From the NCBI GenBank assembly GCA_963693285.1, contig OY848918.1:620001-684000 (forward strand): DNA of 64,000 bases, read 5' to 3'. The notes beneath the pieces were generated by a model that was given only the letters and a program-made list of their open reading frames with translations, was not told the origin of the DNA and made no database searches. This DNA is from Xestospongia muta (Eukaryota; Porifera; Demospongiae; Haplosclerida; Petrosiidae). Below, piece by piece: positions 59,953-64,000 of this stretch (positions are counted from its first letter, which is position 1; every line of letters starts with the position of its first letter). Position numbers and translations under genes: made by a program.

Positions 59953-62004
59953 ATGTCCATCTTATGTTTGATTATAATTATGATATTAATATCTGTAGAA
60001 TCTAACCAAGTTGGTAAGTATCATGATAGAGGATATATATATATATATATATCATGCGAATTAAAACATATATTACATCACAGTTGTTATATTTTACAGA
60101 GATTACAGTTCATCCTCAGTCAGTCAATACCACTCTCAATTCAACAGTTGATTTCATTTGTGAAGCTGTTACTGATGAAATTAGTTTTAGAGTTAATGAT
60201 GAATCAGCAGCTAATATAGACATTATAAATAAAGGATTTATTCAACAACCACAAAATATTCTCAGTGATGGTAGAAAAAGAAGAGTGTTATCAGCTAAAG
60301 CATTACAAAATAACAATAATACTAATATATTGTGTAGAGCTATTGGTTCAGAGCTAGTAAACAGTCACAAAGCTGTGTTAATGATACAAGGTAATTTATT
60401 ATTATATATTTTATCATTATAATATTACTATGTATATACTACCCAGGACTACTAGCTCCTGTTAAAAATCTAACTGCTACAGTTCTCAATGGATCTAGTG
60501 TGTTACTGACGTGGTCTGCACCATATACATTGGATAATGTACCTATCACTGGATATCACATCAATGATGATCAAGGAACACTTCTAGACACAGTTAATAC
60601 TACTGAGTACATCCTAACATCTAGTAATGATGATCCATGTAATGTAACTACTGTATATGTTTCTGGTATTAATGGAGCTGGTATAGGAGATAGTATTAAC
60701 ATCATGTACTATATTGCTAAAGGTATAGATTTTAAAAAATAGTAATAATTCAGTTCTCATTCTAGCTCCCAAGAGTGGCTATACACACTTATTACTGCTA
60801 ATACAACCAACAGTCTATGATTTGACAATAACAATGAAAGCATTTGTTGATGTAAGTAGACCAGCAATATAATAGCAGTGAAAATAAAGTGAATGTTGTT
60901 GTTTTTTACAGGTGAGTCACCTTTGTCCTGGAGAGTATCCTACTAGTGTAGATATTATAATAAAGAATTTTACTGGTCATATAGTACATAGTCTCACTGA
61001 TGGTACATTGTCTCTTATTACTGGACACCAGTTTGTTGTCAATGAATATATTATATTGTCTAGTAAAGTTAATATACCTATCTCAACTGAGGTTACATTC
61101 AGTAATCTTGATGGAGAATTTAATGTATTAACAGATGTGGAGTTCAGTAAGTCTATATATTATCTCCTGTTTATTAATTGTTTGTTTTATTATAGTAACT
61201 TCAGTTAATATCAGTGTTAATAATAACAGTATTTGTATCCAATGTTATTATATGGATAAGACTACTAAATTAGGATGTCAACTGGATCTAGTCAATGATA
61301 CTAAAGTACTTTATAGAGTCCAAATATTAAAGAATTCAACTACTAACAAAGCTAATGATTGTATAGTAAATATATCAAGTGGTTACTATGACCTCTATAC
61401 ATATGATATTAATGAGAATAGTACAATAAATACTGTTCCTATTGATATCAAATATCAAGTATTTGTACCTACTGAGTTGATACTTAGACCCTCTGTAGTC
61501 CTATCTACTATTTATACACTCCCTTCAATACTACCATCAACAACAACAACAACAACAACAATATTACCTTCATGTAAGTATTATATTGTGTCACTGATAA
61601 CTATATATATTTCATTTTAGCTCAGTCTAGTCAGTTCAGAAGTACTACTATAATTATTATCATTACTATATCTACCACTATACCAGTTATAATAGATGTG
61701 ATGATAATTGTGGCTGTAGTTGTCATTATTATTATTAGAACTATCAAGAGATCTCAACAAAGTATGTATATATTCTCTTTATGTACAATATAATGTTATT
61801 ATATTATTAGGTCACAATATAACTGATAATGATGTTAATACACAACAGAATGAAGCTTATGATGTTATTGGACAGTTTAAAATGAAAATAGTTCATAATA
61901 TGTCATATGAAGATGTCATAGTCCCTGCTAATAATACACCTGATTATGTTAATGTTAGAAATGTAAATAAGAAAGTTGAAAGGTTTAATCTCTTAAATCA
62001 ATGA
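59953..62004 (+). CDS. R15: Ig/FN3 receptor with Tyr-motif tail, 553 aa
   Basis: Eight exons splice to 1662 nt: signal 59953-60013, Ig 60100-60390, FN3 60447-60722, linker 60766-60851, X 60912-61146, Y-like and Thr stalk 61196-61573, membrane 61621-61761, tail 61811-62004. Residues: signal 1-20, Ig 21-117, FN3 118-209, X to 316, Y-like to about 415 with four Cys, Thr/Pro stalk to 442, membrane about 452-480, tail 490-553. There is no second FN3. The tail carries AYDVI (Tyr506), SYEDVI (Tyr522) and PDYVNV (Tyr535). YVNV fits the pY-x-N docking preference of Grb2-type SH2 domains, and SYEDVI is ITIM-like apart from Met at -2. A signalling receptor role is inferred. The Ig domain (FICEAVTDEISFRVND) is clearly different from the R3 type although FN3 is almost identical. 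Confidence 0.85.
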
Positions 62005-62172
62005 TCTACAAATAAATATATTGTCTGCTTCATTTAGTAGGTGTTGTGTGCATTCTAATAATTATTAAAAAATCTTTTTGTCAAACATTTCCACTCAAGC
62101 TCATTGATCCTTCTCCTTAAAATATTTTTATTACAATAAATTGAATATAATGATCATTTGACACACAAAGTA
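62005..62172. other. Tail-to-tail interval R15/R16
   Basis: This short AT-rich gap holds TAATTATTAAAAAATC-type text and the shared 3' flank of Pro/Asp tails. No terminator or RNA gene was recognised. Confidence 0.4.
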
Positions 62173-64000
62173 TTAATTAACTATAACTATCTTGATAACT
62201 GATGATCTCTCATAACAAGACCTACAATAGTACTTACTGTCATGATAGTTCACAGGAGAGTCTTCTTCAATATGACCAAGTAATGGTCCTTCATTATGAT
62301 ATCCTATCTGGTGTTGAGGTGATACCAATATTGGCTTTACTTCAATGGTACTGGTAAGAAAAGGAGATGTTAGTCCTCCAGTGATCTCTTCATCATTGGA
62401 CATTTGTTTGGTAGTATCTGATGTCTTGTTAGTTTTAGCTGGTATAGGAGGTGGTATATCATCATCTTGTACATTAGCTGGTATAGGAGGTGGTATATCA
62501 TCATCTTGTACATTAGCTGGTATAGGAGGTGGTATATCATCATCTTGTACATTAGTTGGTATAGGAGGTGGTATATCATCATCTTGTACATTAGCTGGTA
62601 TAGGAGGTGGTATATCATTATCTTGTACATTAGCTGGTATAGGAGGTGGTATATCATCACCTTGTACATTAGCTGTTATAGGAGGTGGTATATCATCCTT
62701 GTACATTAGCTGTTATAGGAGATGGTATATCACCATCTTGTTTATTAGCTGGTATAGGAGGTGGTATATGATCATTTTGTACATTAGCTGGTATAGGAGG
62801 TGGTATATCATCATCTTGTACATTAGCTGGTATAGGAGGTGGTATATCATCACCTTGTACATTAGCTGTTATAAGATGTGGTATATCATCCTTGTACATT
62901 AGCTGTTATAGGAGATGGTATATCATCATCTTGTACATTAGCTGGTATAGGAGGTGGTATATCATCATCTTGTACATTAGCTGGTATAGGAGGTGGTATA
63001 TCATTATCTTGTACATTAGCTGGTATTATAGTAACACTAGGTATTGATGGCTCTATATCATCATAAGATGGAGGATGTTGTTCTGTTTTTGGTGGAAAAA
63101 AGTATAACAGAGTACAATACTCTATCACTAGATGGGGGAGGAGCTTGAGGTCACTTTTTGAAAATATCTGAATATCTTGATAAACAACTTTCTCCTATTT
63201 CTGGAAAGACTATAATAATATAACAATATTATTATATTAATATATGTTATAATTACCCTATCATCATGATGAGTCTCTCTTAATTCACGATCTTTCTATA
63301 ACTAGTAATATCAATCGTATAATAATTTACTAATGATCTATCATCATTTTCTACTGAACTTATACTTAATTAATTTATACTTTCCTAAGAACAGATATAT
63401 TAGTAGTACTGTAAAGTGTATATAAATTTACTTTTCCTTTTATAGTCTCCAACTACTACAATTATGATAATAATAACAATAACAATGACAAGTACACTTG
63501 TTGGAACTGTAGTAGCAATAATTATAACTAAATTAGATAATAAAGATATAAAAACTATAAAGTATGTTTGTCTTACTGGAAAAAGCTTCTGTTGTTAGTA
63601 TTCCACCAGTAGTAAGAGATGATGTCATATAATATCAATATATAAATATATAACCTAATATTACTAACTCTCACTTAAAGTATATCAATGGATTACTGTG
63701 TCCAACATTATCACTGAATTTAATAGAGAGACTACATTGTTGATGTTGAGGAGCTAACAAAGGTTGACTATCTGTTATGTTCTTAGATTGACTTGAATAT
63801 TCTACTATAACATCTTTCATTACTAATAACTACATCATCATATTGTGTAGTGACTGTAACATTCCAGAATAATCTACAGTAACTATGGTAATCATATAGT
63901 AACCACTATTGGATACACTCACTGGTATATTAAACATCAACTTGACTTCATTACTTATATAGGACAGAATAGTAAATATAGTATTTTCTTTGGCAGTTCT
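62173..64000 (-). pseudogene. R16: 3' part of a receptor with Pro/Asp tail, damaged, runs off right edge
   Basis: Minus-strand pieces: linker at the edge (63944-64000, AKENTIFTILSYISNEV), X2 about 63680-63868, a membrane exon near 63430-63530 (VPTSVLVIVIVIIIIIVVV), and a tail exon 62210-63190 with PPSYDDIEP and about 15 repeats. X2 lacks 23 bp after LEC (TGTTACAGTCAC for TGTTCATCTGAAGC..GCTACAGTCAC), giving a shift and a TGA. In the tail, two units have lost 2 bp (near 62693 and 62890), and the first gives NVQG-stop. The last intron has shrunk to 16 bp (62221-62240), far below a spliceable size. A 5' part beyond 64000 may exist, but the locus as seen is broken. Confidence 0.65.
62440..63026 (-). 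repeat. 39-bp minisatellite in R16 tail, about 15 units
   Basis: About fifteen units follow one another. A block of several units (variants with CACCTTGTACATTAGCTGTT, then CATCCTTGTACATTAGCTGTT, then AGATGGTATATCA) occurs twice, at about 62655-62740 and 62850-62925, so the array grew by block duplication. Two units are 37 bp instead of 39. Confidence 0.85.

Noticed and set aside
62440..63026. Regular repeat array that could suggest a CRISPR locus
   Set aside because: Units are directly adjacent with no unique spacers, encode a protein tail, and the DNA is clearly from an intron-bearing animal.

Overview
The window reads as AT-rich genomic DNA of an invertebrate animal. Introns are mostly 40-60 bp with GT..AG ends, extracellular domains sit on phase 1-1 exons, and animal transposon types are present (CR1-like LINE, Penelope-like element, THAP/SWIM DNA transposon, TTAA-flanked MITEs). 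The style fits a demosponge such as Amphimedon. That assignment is my inference from general appearance, not from a diagnostic gene.

Almost everything else is one family of single-pass, cell-surface-type proteins. About a dozen loci lie on both strands, mixed with truncated and broken relatives. The longest layout is signal peptide - Ig-like domain - fibronectin type III (FN3) - domain X1 - FN3 - domain X2 - Cys-rich domain Y - transmembrane segment - short cytoplasmic tail. Six loci splice by eye into uninterrupted proteins: R2 (7377-8831, +, 360 aa), R3 (10167-13357, -, 718 aa), R5 (19703-22402, -, 634 aa), R7 (30176-34977, -, 765 aa), R14 (56564-59583, -, 672 aa) and R15 (59953-62004, +, 553 aa). 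R12 (48879-51709, -) is intact up to the membrane segment, where one missing base predicts a secreted ectodomain. R1 runs off the left edge and R16 off the right edge.

The ectodomain is a common scaffold. The first FN3 domain is nearly identical among loci on both strands, while the middle of the N-terminal Ig domain and the cytoplasmic end differ strongly. At least five endings exist: a Tyr-motif tail (R3, R9, R12, R15), a long Pro/Asp tail built on a 39-bp minisatellite (R5, R6, R8, R11, R16), a third long tail (R7), a 17-residue tail (R14), and almost no tail (R2). Several genes are arranged head to head over short shared upstream regions.

Layout: 0-2 kb R1; 3.4-5.4 kb THAP/SWIM transposon; 5.9-8.8 kb tail relic and R2; 10.2-18.2 kb R3 and a divergent pseudogene split by a LINE; 19.7-22.4 kb R5; 23.6-30.1 kb MITEs and the unusual member R6; 30.2-35.0 kb R7; 35.2-37.4 kb inverted MITE cluster and a foldback insertion; 38.4-41.9 kb R8 pseudogene interrupted by a Penelope-like element; 42.6-46.3 kb R9 and R10 pseudogenes; 46.4-51.7 kb R11 tail relic and R12; 53.7-56.3 kb R13 pseudogene and an inverted tail relic; 56.6-62.0 kb the R14/R15 divergent pair; 62.2-64.0 kb R16.

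A clustered, recombining family with diversified Ig tips, a homogenised scaffold, swappable tails (activating, inhibitory or tail-less in appearance) and many pseudogenes is how allorecognition and innate immune receptor clusters look in other animals. That role is a hypothesis here. No tRNA, rRNA or CRISPR array was recognised.
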